Assembly: GCF_018531465.1 (NCBI RefSeq)
Contig: NZ_JAHDTF010000014.1
Coordinates: 1-64,000 of the forward strand
Source: Sphaerisporangium fuscum
GTDB lineage: Bacteria > Actinomycetota > Actinomycetes > Streptosporangiales > Streptosporangiaceae
Direction of reading: 5' to 3'
DNA: 64,000 nucleotides
Positions 44,250 through 52,699 of this stretch are shown one piece after another. The notes beneath the pieces were generated by a model that saw nothing but the letters and a program-made list of their open reading frames with translations, did not search any database and was not told the origin of the DNA. A program made the position numbers and the translations under genes. Within the stretch, counting starts at the first letter, position 1; each line of letters starts with the position of its first letter.

Positions 44250-45554
44250 ATGAGAACAGCACGGCTCGGCCGGAGCAACCGAACGGCCACATTCGCCCTC
44301 GCCGTCGGCGCCGCGACACTCGTCCTGTCGGCGTGTGGCGGCGGCAGCGGATCCGGGAGCGCCGACGGCAAGGTCACCCTCACCTTCTTGAGCCACTACG
44401 GCGAGGAACCCCTGAAGAGCGGCATCTCCAAGCTCATCGGCGAATGGAACGCCGCGCACCCCGACATCCAGGTCAAACAGCAGACGGTCACCTTCGACGA
44501 GCTGCTCACCACGCTCAACGTCCGTCAGACGGGCGGCCGGGGCGCCGACATCCTCAGCTCCTACGCCCTGTGGGGCGGCCAGCTCGCCGCGAACGGCGTG
44601 CTCGACAAGCCGCCCGCCGACAGCGCCAAGGACATCACGGAGAACTACAGCACGGCCGCCGCGGCCGCCGTCACCTCGGGAACCGGGCAGGTGTTCGGCT
44701 ACCCGACCGAGTTCAACACCTACGTCCTGTTCTACAACAAGAAGCTGCTCGCCGCCGCCGGCTACGACAAGCCGCCGTCGGACTGGGCCCAGCTCAAGGA
44801 GATCGCGCAGAAGACCACCAAGAAGGACTCGTCCGGCAACTACCAGGTCGAGGGGCTGAGCCTGATCCAGGACGGCGACAACAAGACCGCCCACCCGTTC
44901 CTCAGCCTCCTCAACTCCACCGGCGGCAAGTTCCTCGGCGGCGGCGGCGAATCCGCGCTCGACGACAAGGCGAAGTCGGTGATGCAGCTGGAGTCCGACC
45001 TCGCCGCCTCCGGGGCGACGACGACCTCCATCGAGCCGACCAAGACCTTCCCCAGCAACACGGTGGCCATGGCCATCCAGGCGGGCTGGTGGATCGGCAG
45101 CCTGAAGGAGCAGATGAAGGGCGACTACGCCAACGTCGGCACCGCGCCGGTCCCCGGCCCCAAGGCGGGTGACAAGGGGTCGCTGGCCTACGCCTTCTTC
45201 ACCGGCGTGAACGCCAAGAGCAAGCACAAGCAGCAGGCGTGGGAGTTCCTCAGCTGGTTGAACTCCAACAAGAACAAGGAGGGCGTCACGGAGATGGGCG
45301 ACTTCCTCGCCTCCAACGGCCTCATCCCGCCACGGAAGGCCGACGCCGCCGTCCTCGGCGCCAAGCTGCAGGCCTCCGATCCGAACCTCACGCCGATCTA
45401 CGACGCCGCGAGCTACGCGATGGCGGAGTCGAACGCGGCCAACGGCTACAAGGCGAAGACCTCGCTGCACAACGCGCTCAACAGAATCCTCGTCAACCAC
45501 GCCCCCGTCGACCAGACGTTCAACGACCTGATCGCCGAAATCAACCGCAAGTAG
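44250..45554 (+). CDS. CUT1-type sugar-binding lipoprotein
   Basis: 434 residues, ATG 44250 with GAGAGGA about 7 bp upstream. The signal peptide ends in lipobox LSAC (Cys 29), then a Gly/Ser tether. The MalE-like fold is seen in VTLTFLSHYGEEPLKSGI, FGYPTEFNTYVLFYNKKLL and the C-terminal WEFLSWLNSNKN. It supplies substrate to the two downstream permeases. In this locus the ligand is probably MurNAc, MurNAc-GlcNAc or a related cell-wall saccharide. Confidence 0.92.
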   Translation: MRTARLGRSNRTATFALAVGAATLVLSACGGGSGSGSADGKVTLTFLSHYGEEPLKSGISKLIGEWNAAHPDIQVKQQTVTFDELLTTLNVRQTGGRGADILSSYALWGGQLAANGVLDKPPADSAKDITENYSTAAAAAVTSGTGQVFGYPTEFNTYVLFYNKKLLAAAGYDKPPSDWAQLKEIAQKTTKKDSSGNYQVEGLSLIQDGDNKTAHPFLSLLNSTGGKFLGGGGESALDDKAKSVMQLESDLAASGATTTSIEPTKTFPSNTVAMAIQAGWWIGSLKEQMKGDYANVGTAPVPGPKAGDKGSLAYAFFTGVNAKSKHKQQAWEFLSWLNSNKNKEGVTEMGDFLASNGLIPPRKADAAVLGAKLQASDPNLTPIYDAASYAMAESNAANGYKAKTSLHNALNRILVNHAPVDQTFNDLIAEINRK

Positions 45555-45624
45555 CGTCCGCCGGTGGCGGGACGGCGACGCCGCCCCGCCACCCGACAGC
45601 CCTGGCCACGTGGAGACGAGGCAT

Positions 45625-46584
45625 ATGACAGAAACGTACGCCGGCGTGACCCGCCAGGCGCCGCTCCAGCCGGGCGCCGAGCGGCCGAAGGCAGCCCCGC
45701 GGTCGCGACTGCAGCGGCAAGGACGTGCCGGCTACCTCTTCCTGGCGCCCTCCCTGCTGTTCTTCACGGTCTTCCTGATCCTTCCGTCCATCTTCGCGAT
45801 CTTCTTGTCCGTCTCGGAATGGGGCGGCTACGACCTCACGCAGATCAAGTTCATCGGCGTGCGGAACTACGGCGACATCCTCAATTTCGACAGCACCTTC
45901 GTCTCTCCGATCCTGGTGAACACCCTTCTGTTCACGGTGCTGTCGGTGGTCCCGTCGGTCGCCGGGTCGCTGCTGGTCGCCCAGTGCATCGAGCGGCTGC
46001 GGTTCCAGGGGTTCTGGAGATTCCTCTACTTCCTCCCGGTCGTCGCGACCGTCGTCGCGATCGGCAACGTGTGGAAGATGATGTATCAGCCCTCCGGCCT
46101 CATCAACGGCATACTGAACGCGCTGCACGTCAACTCGATCGGGTTCCTGTCCGATCCGAAGGTCGCCCTTCCCTCGGTCGCCGTCGTCCAGGCGTGGGCG
46201 TCGATAGGTTCGGCGGTGCTGATCCTCACCGCCGGTATCAAGGCGATCGACCGCACGATCTTCGAGGCGGCCGAGATCGACGGCGCGAACAGCTGGACGA
46301 CATTCTGGGGCATCACGCTTCCACTGCTGCGCCCGTCGCTGCTCTTCGTGTTCATCACGCAGTGCATCGCGGGGATGCAGTCGTTCGCCCTCATCATCGT
46401 GATGACCAAGGACGGCGGCCCGGCCAACTCCACGAACGTCGCCGCCTTCGAGATGTACCAGCAGGCCTTCAAGTTCGGCGCCTGGGGAACCGCGAGCGCG
46501 ATGGCGATGGTGCTCTTCATCATCATCTTCATCGCCACCCTGATCCAGCTCTGGGTCAGCCGACGAGCAGGAGGCGACGACTGA
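45625..46584 (+). CDS. ABC sugar importer permease (MalF-like)
   Basis: 319 residues from ATG 45625 (GGAGACGAGG upstream; GTG 45610 is an alternative). Six membrane helices. The conserved EAA loop EAAEIDGANSWTTFWGITLP contacts the ATPase. The N-terminal RAGYLFLAPSLLFFTVF is the usual first helix. It is followed by the partner permease through a one-base TGATG overlap. No ATPase is encoded nearby, so it should rely on a shared MsiK-type ATPase elsewhere. Confidence 0.93.
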   Translation: MTETYAGVTRQAPLQPGAERPKAAPRSRLQRQGRAGYLFLAPSLLFFTVFLILPSIFAIFLSVSEWGGYDLTQIKFIGVRNYGDILNFDSTFVSPILVNTLLFTVLSVVPSVAGSLLVAQCIERLRFQGFWRFLYFLPVVATVVAIGNVWKMMYQPSGLINGILNALHVNSIGFLSDPKVALPSVAVVQAWASIGSAVLILTAGIKAIDRTIFEAAEIDGANSWTTFWGITLPLLRPSLLFVFITQCIAGMQSFALIIVMTKDGGPANSTNVAAFEMYQQAFKFGAWGTASAMAMVLFIIIFIATLIQLWVSRRAGGDD

Positions 46585-47468
46585 TGGCCCACCGCGACCG
46601 AGGACACCGCTTCCCCTGGCTCTCGTACACCCTCGTGGTGATCGGCGGCGTGCTCATGGCGCTGCCGTTCCTCGACATGATCTCCAGCTCGTTCAAAGGC
46701 CGTGGCGAATCGGGGATACTCCCCTACCACTTCCTCCCGCACGACTTCACCTGGAGCAACTACGCCGCCGCGTTCGACCAGCTCCAGCTGGGCCGGTTGT
46801 TCCTGAACAGCGTGATCGTCACCCTGAGCGTGACCGCGGGCGTGCTGGCGACCTCCGCCATGGGCGGCTACGCGCTGGCCAAGCTGCGTTTCCGCGGCAG
46901 GGAGGTGATCTTCCGGTTCATCCTGGCCACCATGATGCTCCCCCCGTTCCTGCTGCTGATCCCCGACTTCATCATCATGTTGAACTGGCCCCTGGCCGGC
47001 GGGAACGACATCTTCGGCCAGGGCGGCGACGGCGGCCTGACGACCAGCATCTTCTCGCTGATGCTCCCGTTCCTGGTGAGCGGCTTCGGGATCTTCCTGA
47101 TGCGCCAGTTCATGCTCGGCGTACCGGACGAGATGCTGGAGGCGGCGCGGATCGACGGGGCGGGCGAGTGGCGCCTGTTCTACAGCATCGTCCTCCCGCA
47201 GACCGGTCCCGTGGCCATCACGCTCGGCCTCGTCACGTTCGTCGGCCAGTGGAACGAGTACATCTGGACGTCGCTCATGGCGTCCACGAACCCCGACCTG
47301 ATGACGCTTCCCGTCGGCATCCAGCTGCTCCAGAGCTTCATCGACCCCAACCGGACCACGCCGATCGTCATGGCGGGGATCATCATCAGCACTCTCCCCG
47401 TGCTCATCATCTTCCTGCTCTTCCAGAAGTACTACGTCCGCGGCGTGATGCTCAGCGGGATGAAGTAA
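46584..47468 (+). CDS. ABC sugar importer permease (MalG-like)
   Basis: 294 residues, six helices, EAA loop EAARIDGAGEWRLFYSIVLP. The start ATG 46584 shares its first base with the preceding stop. The C-terminus QKYYVRGVMLSGMK is typical of MalG-type subunits that use a multitask ATPase. It completes the importer with the 45625 permease and the lipoprotein. Confidence 0.93.
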   Translation: MAHRDRGHRFPWLSYTLVVIGGVLMALPFLDMISSSFKGRGESGILPYHFLPHDFTWSNYAAAFDQLQLGRLFLNSVIVTLSVTAGVLATSAMGGYALAKLRFRGREVIFRFILATMMLPPFLLLIPDFIIMLNWPLAGGNDIFGQGGDGGLTTSIFSLMLPFLVSGFGIFLMRQFMLGVPDEMLEAARIDGAGEWRLFYSIVLPQTGPVAITLGLVTFVGQWNEYIWTSLMASTNPDLMTLPVGIQLLQSFIDPNRTTPIVMAGIIISTLPVLIIFLLFQKYYVRGVMLSGMK

Positions 47469-47497
47469 CGCCGGACCAGAAAGGAAACGGAGCGACC

Positions 47498-48187
47498 GTG
47501 AGCAGAACAGTCCTCGCCGTCGGCGGCCACATCGGAGACATGGACCTCACCGCGGGGCCGACTCTCGCCAAGCTGATCGGTGAAGGCGACCGGGCGATCA
47601 TCCTCGCCTGCACCTACGGCGAGCGGGGCCACCCCCGCCTCAGCCCCGGCGAATACCGTGTCCAGAAGGTGCGCGAGGGCGAACAGTTCGCCAGTGACAT
47701 CGGCGCGGAGTTCCGCGTGCTCGACTACTCCGACGGCTTCCTCCCCGATGACGACGAAGCCGCGAACCAGATCGCGGACATCATCCGGGCGGAGAAGCCG
47801 GAGATCGTCATCACCCACTGGCACAAGAGCATCCACCGCGACCACGAGCGCACGGCGATCCTCGTCGAGCGTGCGCGGTTCCTGGCCTCGCTGCCGGTGG
47901 ACAGCCCCCTGGGCCGTCACGGCGTGAAGCAGATCCTGCACGCGGACAACTGGGAGGACGCCGAAGGGTTCGAGCCCGACCTGTACGTCCCCATCCCCGA
48001 GGACGCCTTCCAGCGCTGGCGGGCCGCGATCCAGAATCAGGCGTTCGCCCGCGGCGAGACCTACGGCTTCCGCTACATCGACTACTACACCGCGATGATG
48101 ACGGCGAAGGGCTGCCTGGCGGGCACCGACAGGGCCTGCGGCTTCGCGGTGGGCGGCAGCTCGAAGTTCGAGCTCGCGGGCCCGTGA
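47498..48187 (+). CDS. PIG-L-family (LmbE-like) protein with an altered metal motif
   Basis: 229 residues from GTG 47498, with AAGGAAACGGAG upstream. The fold is that of PIG-L/MshB zinc deacetylases, but the AHPDD motif reads GGHIGDMDL: the zinc ligands His 11 and Asp 14 remain, while the Asp that serves as general base in MshB is Gly 13. The third ligand region THWHKSIHRDH is present. Normal members remove acetyl groups from GlcNAc-type sugars. This one is last in the importer operon, so an amino-sugar substrate is likely, with altered or lost catalysis. Confidence 0.85.
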   Translation: MSRTVLAVGGHIGDMDLTAGPTLAKLIGEGDRAIILACTYGERGHPRLSPGEYRVQKVREGEQFASDIGAEFRVLDYSDGFLPDDDEAANQIADIIRAEKPEIVITHWHKSIHRDHERTAILVERARFLASLPVDSPLGRHGVKQILHADNWEDAEGFEPDLYVPIPEDAFQRWRAAIQNQAFARGETYGFRYIDYYTAMMTAKGCLAGTDRACGFAVGGSSKFELAGP

Positions 48188-48190
48188 CGG

Positions 48191-48490
48191 CTACTGGGCG
48201 GCCAGGGCGTCCCTGATCTCGGCGGCGAGAGCGGCGGCCTCCTCGGGCGTGTGCTCGACGACGCCGTTCTCCGCCATGAGCGCGTGGTACTGCTGCTGCT
48301 CGTAGGGGACGCCCGGGGGCAGGGCCGCGAAGCGGGCGAGGAACGCGATGTGGGTGCCGTCGTCGTAGACGATCTCTTCCGGCTGGGCGGGATCCCTGTC
48401 GACGATCGCGCAGACGAAGCACGGCCCGGTCCGGGAGCGGCGGCTGTAGCTCTCCACGTCGAACGGTACGCGCTGGATCGGGCCCGTCAT
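48191..48490 (-). pseudogene. HIT-family protein lacking the histidine triad (in-frame deletion)
   Basis: 99 residues from ATG 48490 (GGAGGG close upstream). The N-terminus GPCFVCAIVDRDP...VYDDGTHIAFLARF is a standard HIT start with its Cys pair. It then runs directly into LPPGVPYEQQQYHALMAENGV, which in full-length relatives follows the HxHxH motif. About 55-60 residues containing the catalytic triad are missing without a frameshift. It may be a pseudogene or a non-catalytic mini-protein. It converges with the PIG-L gene. Confidence 0.75.
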
Positions 48491-48690
48491 GATCCCTCCC
48501 GGGGGAGTCGTCAAGTGGTAGATCATCTTATGGGAGCGCCTGGGGCACCGCCCTGACCTGGTCGAACGACCTGCCCAGGCGGAGCGTAGCGTGGTACCTA
48601 CTGGCGGCGGGCCGCCTGTGCGGGATGCGGGGATGCTCTCGCCGGGAGGGAGCGCGGGGGGAACGCCGACGTCAAGGCCAGGGGGTGGGC

Positions 48691-50319
48691 ATGACGCTCG
48701 ACAAGACGCCGAGGGCCCTCGCGGAGCGTGGGAGATTCCTCGATGACCGCACGGGGGCGGCCACATTCTTCCAGCGCAATCTTCGCAAGGTGTTTCCCGA
48801 CCACTGGTCGTTCATGCTGGGCGAGATCGCCCTCTACTCCTTCGTCATCCTGCTCGCCACCGGTACGTTCCTGACGTTCTGGTTCAAACCCAGCATGAAC
48901 GAGGTCGTCTACAACGGCTCCTACCAGCCGTTGTACGGGGTGCGCATGTCCGAGGCCTACTCCTCGACCCTCCACATCAGTTTCGAGGTGCGCGGCGGCC
49001 TGCTCATGCGGCAGATCCACCACTATGCCGCGCTGATGTTCCTGGCGGGCATGATGGTGCACATGCTCCGGGTGTTCTTCACCGGGGCGTACCGCAAGCC
49101 GCGCGAGCTCAACTGGACGATCGGCGTCCTGCTGATCATGCTGGGCCTCTTCGAGGGCCTGACGGGGTACTCCCTGCCCGACGACCTGCTCTCGGGCGCG
49201 GGGTTGCGCATCACGCAGGGGGTGTTGCTCGCGATCCCCGTGGTGGGGACGTACCTGTCGTTCTTCCTGTTCGGAGGCGAGTATCCCGGGCCGGATGTGA
49301 TCGCGCGGTTCTTCACCATCCACATCCTGCTGATCCCCGGCATCCTGCTGGCGCTGATCACCGCCCACCTCATGCTGATGTGGGTGCAGAAGCACACCCA
49401 GATGCCGGGCAAAGGACGCACCGAGACCAACGTGATAGGGGCACCGCTCTACCCGGCCTTCATGATCAAATCCGGCGCCTACTTCTTCTTCACGTTCGGC
49501 GTCATGGCACTGATGGGGGCCACGGCTCAGATCAACCCGGTGTGGCTGTTCGGCCCCTACACCCCGGCCGACATCTCGTCCGGTTCGCAGCCCGACTGGT
49601 ACATGGGCTTCCTCGAAGGCTCACTGCGGCTCATGCCCTCGTGGGAGATCAACTTCCTGGGGCACACCGTGCCGATGAACGTGCTCATCCCGGCCCTGCT
49701 GCCGATCGGCATCATCTTCACCGGCCTGCTGCTCTATCCGTTCGCCGAGCGGTGGATCACCGGTGACGACCGCGAGCACCACGTGTGCGACCGGCCGCGC
49801 AACAACCCGCACCGCACCTCGATCGGCGTGTCGGCGATCACTTTCTACGGCATCCTGTGGCTGATGGGCGCCAACGACTGGATCTCGGCGAAGTTCCACA
49901 TCCCGCTGTACGAGACGACCGTGGCCGGGCGGGTGCTGATCTTCCTCGGGCCGGCGTTCGCGTACTTCGTCACCTACCGCATCTGCGTGGGCCTGCAGCA
50001 GCACGACGTGGAGACGATCAGCCACGGTGTGGAGTCCGGTGTCATCAAGCGCCTGCCCAACGGTGAGTACATCGAGGTCCACGTTCCTCCCGTGGAGGAC
50101 ATCGCGGAGCACATGAGGGGCAAGAAGCCCATCGCCGCCATCGAGCCGGGACCGGACGGCGACGGCGTGCTCCCGCAGGTCATGCGGCACCCGCTCGGCC
50201 GGCTCCGGGTCAAGCTCAGCGAGGCCTACGCGCGCGACACCGACGCCATCTCGCTGGAGGCGCAGCACGAGGAGGAGGTCCACAGCCCCGCCTCGGGCGG
50301 CCGGGGCGAGCCAGGGTGA
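48691..50319 (+). CDS. qcrB: Cytochrome bc1 complex cytochrome b subunit, stand-alone
   Basis: 542 residues from ATG 48691, with AGGGGGTGG upstream. Eight to nine membrane helices. Heme ligand pairs are in RQIHHYAALMFLAGMMVH and FTIHILLIPGILLALITAH. The quinol-site PDWY (in SQPDWYMGFLEG) is the actinobacterial version of PEWY. The length with a polar C-terminal tail fits actinobacterial QcrB. qcrA and qcrC are not present on either side: neighbours are a HIT remnant and an MFS gene. It may be a second copy or an alternative-complex subunit. Confidence 0.93.
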   Translation: MTLDKTPRALAERGRFLDDRTGAATFFQRNLRKVFPDHWSFMLGEIALYSFVILLATGTFLTFWFKPSMNEVVYNGSYQPLYGVRMSEAYSSTLHISFEVRGGLLMRQIHHYAALMFLAGMMVHMLRVFFTGAYRKPRELNWTIGVLLIMLGLFEGLTGYSLPDDLLSGAGLRITQGVLLAIPVVGTYLSFFLFGGEYPGPDVIARFFTIHILLIPGILLALITAHLMLMWVQKHTQMPGKGRTETNVIGAPLYPAFMIKSGAYFFFTFGVMALMGATAQINPVWLFGPYTPADISSGSQPDWYMGFLEGSLRLMPSWEINFLGHTVPMNVLIPALLPIGIIFTGLLLYPFAERWITGDDREHHVCDRPRNNPHRTSIGVSAITFYGILWLMGANDWISAKFHIPLYETTVAGRVLIFLGPAFAYFVTYRICVGLQQHDVETISHGVESGVIKRLPNGEYIEVHVPPVEDIAEHMRGKKPIAAIEPGPDGDGVLPQVMRHPLGRLRVKLSEAYARDTDAISLEAQHEEEVHSPASGGRGEPG

Positions 50320-50322
50320 CAC

Positions 50323-51552
50323 TCATCTGGGACCCGTCAGGTGCGGCGTCCCGTCGACGGGGCGTACGGCCACCGCTCGCCTGAGCGCCGACAGCGCGGG
50401 GACCGCCGCCGGCAGCACGGCGGTCAGTGCGGCGATGCCGAGAAACGCCTTCTGCACCCCGGTGGCGTCGGCGAGCAGGCCGAAATACGCCGGGCCGGCC
50501 AGGTAGCCGAGATAGGCGACCGTGGAGATGGCGGACGTGGCTCGTCCCCGCGACTCGTCGGGGACGGGGCGTAGGCCGTAGGACAGCAAGGTGGGATAGA
50601 GCAGGGAGGTCCCCACGGCGGCGGCGACGATGCCCGTCATCGCCGGCGGCAGCGTGGGGGCGAACGCCGTCGAGAGGCCTCCGGTCGTGGCGATCACGCA
50701 TGCCACGACCAGCGTGGCGAGCGGGCGGCGCGTCGTGAACGGGGCGGCGGCGAAACGGGTGAACGCGGCCGTCGTGGCGAACGCCGCCGGCGCGACGGCG
50801 GCCAGCGCCGGCGAGGCCGTGAACGCGTCGGTCAGCAGGACGGCACCCCAGGACTGGTAGGCGTTCTCCGAGGCGAACGCCAATGCGCCGACCGCGCCGA
50901 TCACGAGCAGGATGATCGGCCACGACGCGCGGCCGGGCCGCGTCGGCGTGTCCTGGCCGCCAGGTGCGGCAGCGTCCCGAGCGGGGGCCGAACGCGTCGT
51001 GGCGGCGACGGCCAGGCCGAGGGGCACGGTGACCACGGCGCCCGCCGCGAAGACGACCAGCAGGTCGTCCGCCATCGCGTTCAGCGCGCCGGCGCCCAGG
51101 CTCGAGACCGCGACCGTGGCGGAGAACGCCGCGTGCGAACGGGCCACGACGGGCCGTCCGGTCCGCCTCTCGACCGTCGCCGCCAGTGCGTTGATCGCCA
51201 CGTCGGACGCTCCCGAACTGGCTCCCACCAGCAGGATGCCGACGCACAACGCGACATGGTCCGCCGACGCCAAGGAGACCACGACGCCCATGACGCCCAG
51301 CGTCGCGAGCAGTACTCCGGCGACACGCAGCCCGAGCGCGTCGATGAGCCGCCCGGTCAGCAGCATGGCGGGCAGAGCTCCGGCGGCCACGAAGAGCAGC
51401 ACGACGCCGAACTCCGCGTCGCTCACCTGCGCGTGAGCCCGCAGCTCGGGGAGGGTGGCGCCCCACACCCCCCAGAAGGCGCCGAACCCGGCGAAGCCCA
51501 GGTACGGCGCCACGCGAAGTGGCCCGGCGGAGGGAGCACATGCGATCGACAT
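50323..51552 (-). CDS. MFS transporter
   Basis: 409 residues with twelve membrane helices in two halves and a charged central loop (about 190-215). LLTGRLIDALGLR after helix 2 is the motif-A loop. The start is ATG 51552, immediately after the palindrome and without a Shine-Dalgarno, so translation may be leaderless; TTG 51570 in frame lies in the palindrome itself. It is divergent from a LacI regulator. It is likely a sugar or small-molecule exporter or importer induced through that repressor. It converges with qcrB three bases away. Confidence 0.87.
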   Translation of the reverse strand: MSIACAPSAGPLRVAPYLGFAGFGAFWGVWGATLPELRAHAQVSDAEFGVVLLFVAAGALPAMLLTGRLIDALGLRVAGVLLATLGVMGVVVSLASADHVALCVGILLVGASSGASDVAINALAATVERRTGRPVVARSHAAFSATVAVSSLGAGALNAMADDLLVVFAAGAVVTVPLGLAVAATTRSAPARDAAAPGGQDTPTRPGRASWPIILLVIGAVGALAFASENAYQSWGAVLLTDAFTASPALAAVAPAAFATTAAFTRFAAAPFTTRRPLATLVVACVIATTGGLSTAFAPTLPPAMTGIVAAAVGTSLLYPTLLSYGLRPVPDESRGRATSAISTVAYLGYLAGPAYFGLLADATGVQKAFLGIAALTAVLPAAVPALSALRRAVAVRPVDGTPHLTGPR

Positions 51553-51553
51553 A

Positions 51554-51569
51554 TGTGTAACGTTACACA
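51554..51569. promoter_or_regulatory. Perfect 16-bp palindrome operator between MFS and LacI genes
   Basis: TGTGTAACGTTACACA reads the same on both strands. The central CG with AACGTT is the core expected for LacI-family operators. It lies one base before the MFS start codon and 15 bp before the lacI-type GTG, so one bound dimer would repress both divergent genes. Confidence 0.85.
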
Positions 51570-51583
51570 ACTAGGATGGCCGT

Positions 51584-52636
51584 GTGTCGACCAATCGCAG
51601 ACGCGTGACGCTGAAGGATGTGGCGGCTCGGGCGGGAGTGTCGCCCATGACCGCCTCCTACGCCTTCACCCGTCCCGGCCGGGTCGCCGCCGCCACCCGC
51701 GAGCGCGTGCACCGCGCGGCCCACGAGCTGGGGTACCGCCCCGACGCCGTGGGCCGCGCGCTGAGGTCCGGCCGGACACATCAGCTCGGGGTCGTTTTCA
51801 GCGAGCACCTGGCGTACGCCTTCGACGACCCCCAGGCGGCGCGGTTCCTGGCCGGCGTGGCGGAGGTCTGCGTCGAGGAAGGCCGGGGCCTGACCCTCAT
51901 CCCCACGCGGGGCGACGCCGCCGACGCCGGTCGCGTGCTGTCCGCGGCGGTCGACGGCTTCGTGCTGTGGACCACCACAGAGGACGATCCGGTGCTGGCG
52001 GCGGTCGCCGGCGACCCCCGTCCCGCGGTCATCCAGGGCGGTCCGCCACACCAGGGGATCGCGTGTGTCACCCAGGACGACTACGAGGCCGCGCTCGCGA
52101 TCGCCTCCCAGGGACTCCACGAAGGCCGTACGCCCGTGGTGATCTCATTCCCGCTCGATCGCGACCGCGAGCACATGGTGACGATCGGCGGGAATCTGCC
52201 GCCACACGCACCGTTTCCCGTCACCGACGCCCGTCTGCGCGGCTACCGCGCCGCCGTCGAACAGGCCGGGCTCAGCTGGGCCGGCACACCGATCGCCGTG
52301 GTGGCTCGCAACACCCAACGGGATGGTTTCGCGGCAGCGCGAGAACTCGCCCCCGCCCTCGCCCCCGACGCGCTCATCATCGCCATGAGCGACGAACTCG
52401 CCCTGGGAGCCCACCAGGCCCTCCGCGAGACCCACCCGGAGGCCGCCTACCTCGGCTGGGACGGGTCACCGGCCGCCCAACGGCTCGGCATCACCTCCGT
52501 CACGAACCCCCTACGCGACCAAGGTCGCCGCTGCGCGCAGCTGGCACTCGACCCCGACCGGCCGAACGACCAGGAGATCCCGTGGACCATCACAGCCGGA
52601 TCCGCGCCCCCGCACCCGGCCGCCGAAGGGCGATGA
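51584..52636 (+). CDS. LacI-family transcriptional regulator
   Basis: 350 residues from GTG 51584 with AGGATGG upstream. The N-terminal LacI helix-turn-helix and hinge (about 8-60) read VTLKDVAARAGVSPMTASYA and LGYRPDAVGRALRSG. The rest is a periplasmic-binding-type effector domain (LGVVFSEHLAY, CVTQDDYEAA, DALIIAMSDELALGA, GWDGSP). It probably binds the palindrome at 51554 to repress itself and the MFS gene. The ligand is unknown. Confidence 0.92.
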   Translation: MSTNRRRVTLKDVAARAGVSPMTASYAFTRPGRVAAATRERVHRAAHELGYRPDAVGRALRSGRTHQLGVVFSEHLAYAFDDPQAARFLAGVAEVCVEEGRGLTLIPTRGDAADAGRVLSAAVDGFVLWTTTEDDPVLAAVAGDPRPAVIQGGPPHQGIACVTQDDYEAALAIASQGLHEGRTPVVISFPLDRDREHMVTIGGNLPPHAPFPVTDARLRGYRAAVEQAGLSWAGTPIAVVARNTQRDGFAAARELAPALAPDALIIAMSDELALGAHQALRETHPEAAYLGWDGSPAAQRLGITSVTNPLRDQGRRCAQLALDPDRPNDQEIPWTITAGSAPPHPAAEGR

Positions 52637-52699
52637 CCGGCCCGGCCGGGTGTGACCGGACAGGAGGGGTGTTCGCAGTGTGACGCGGTCGAGCGCCGG

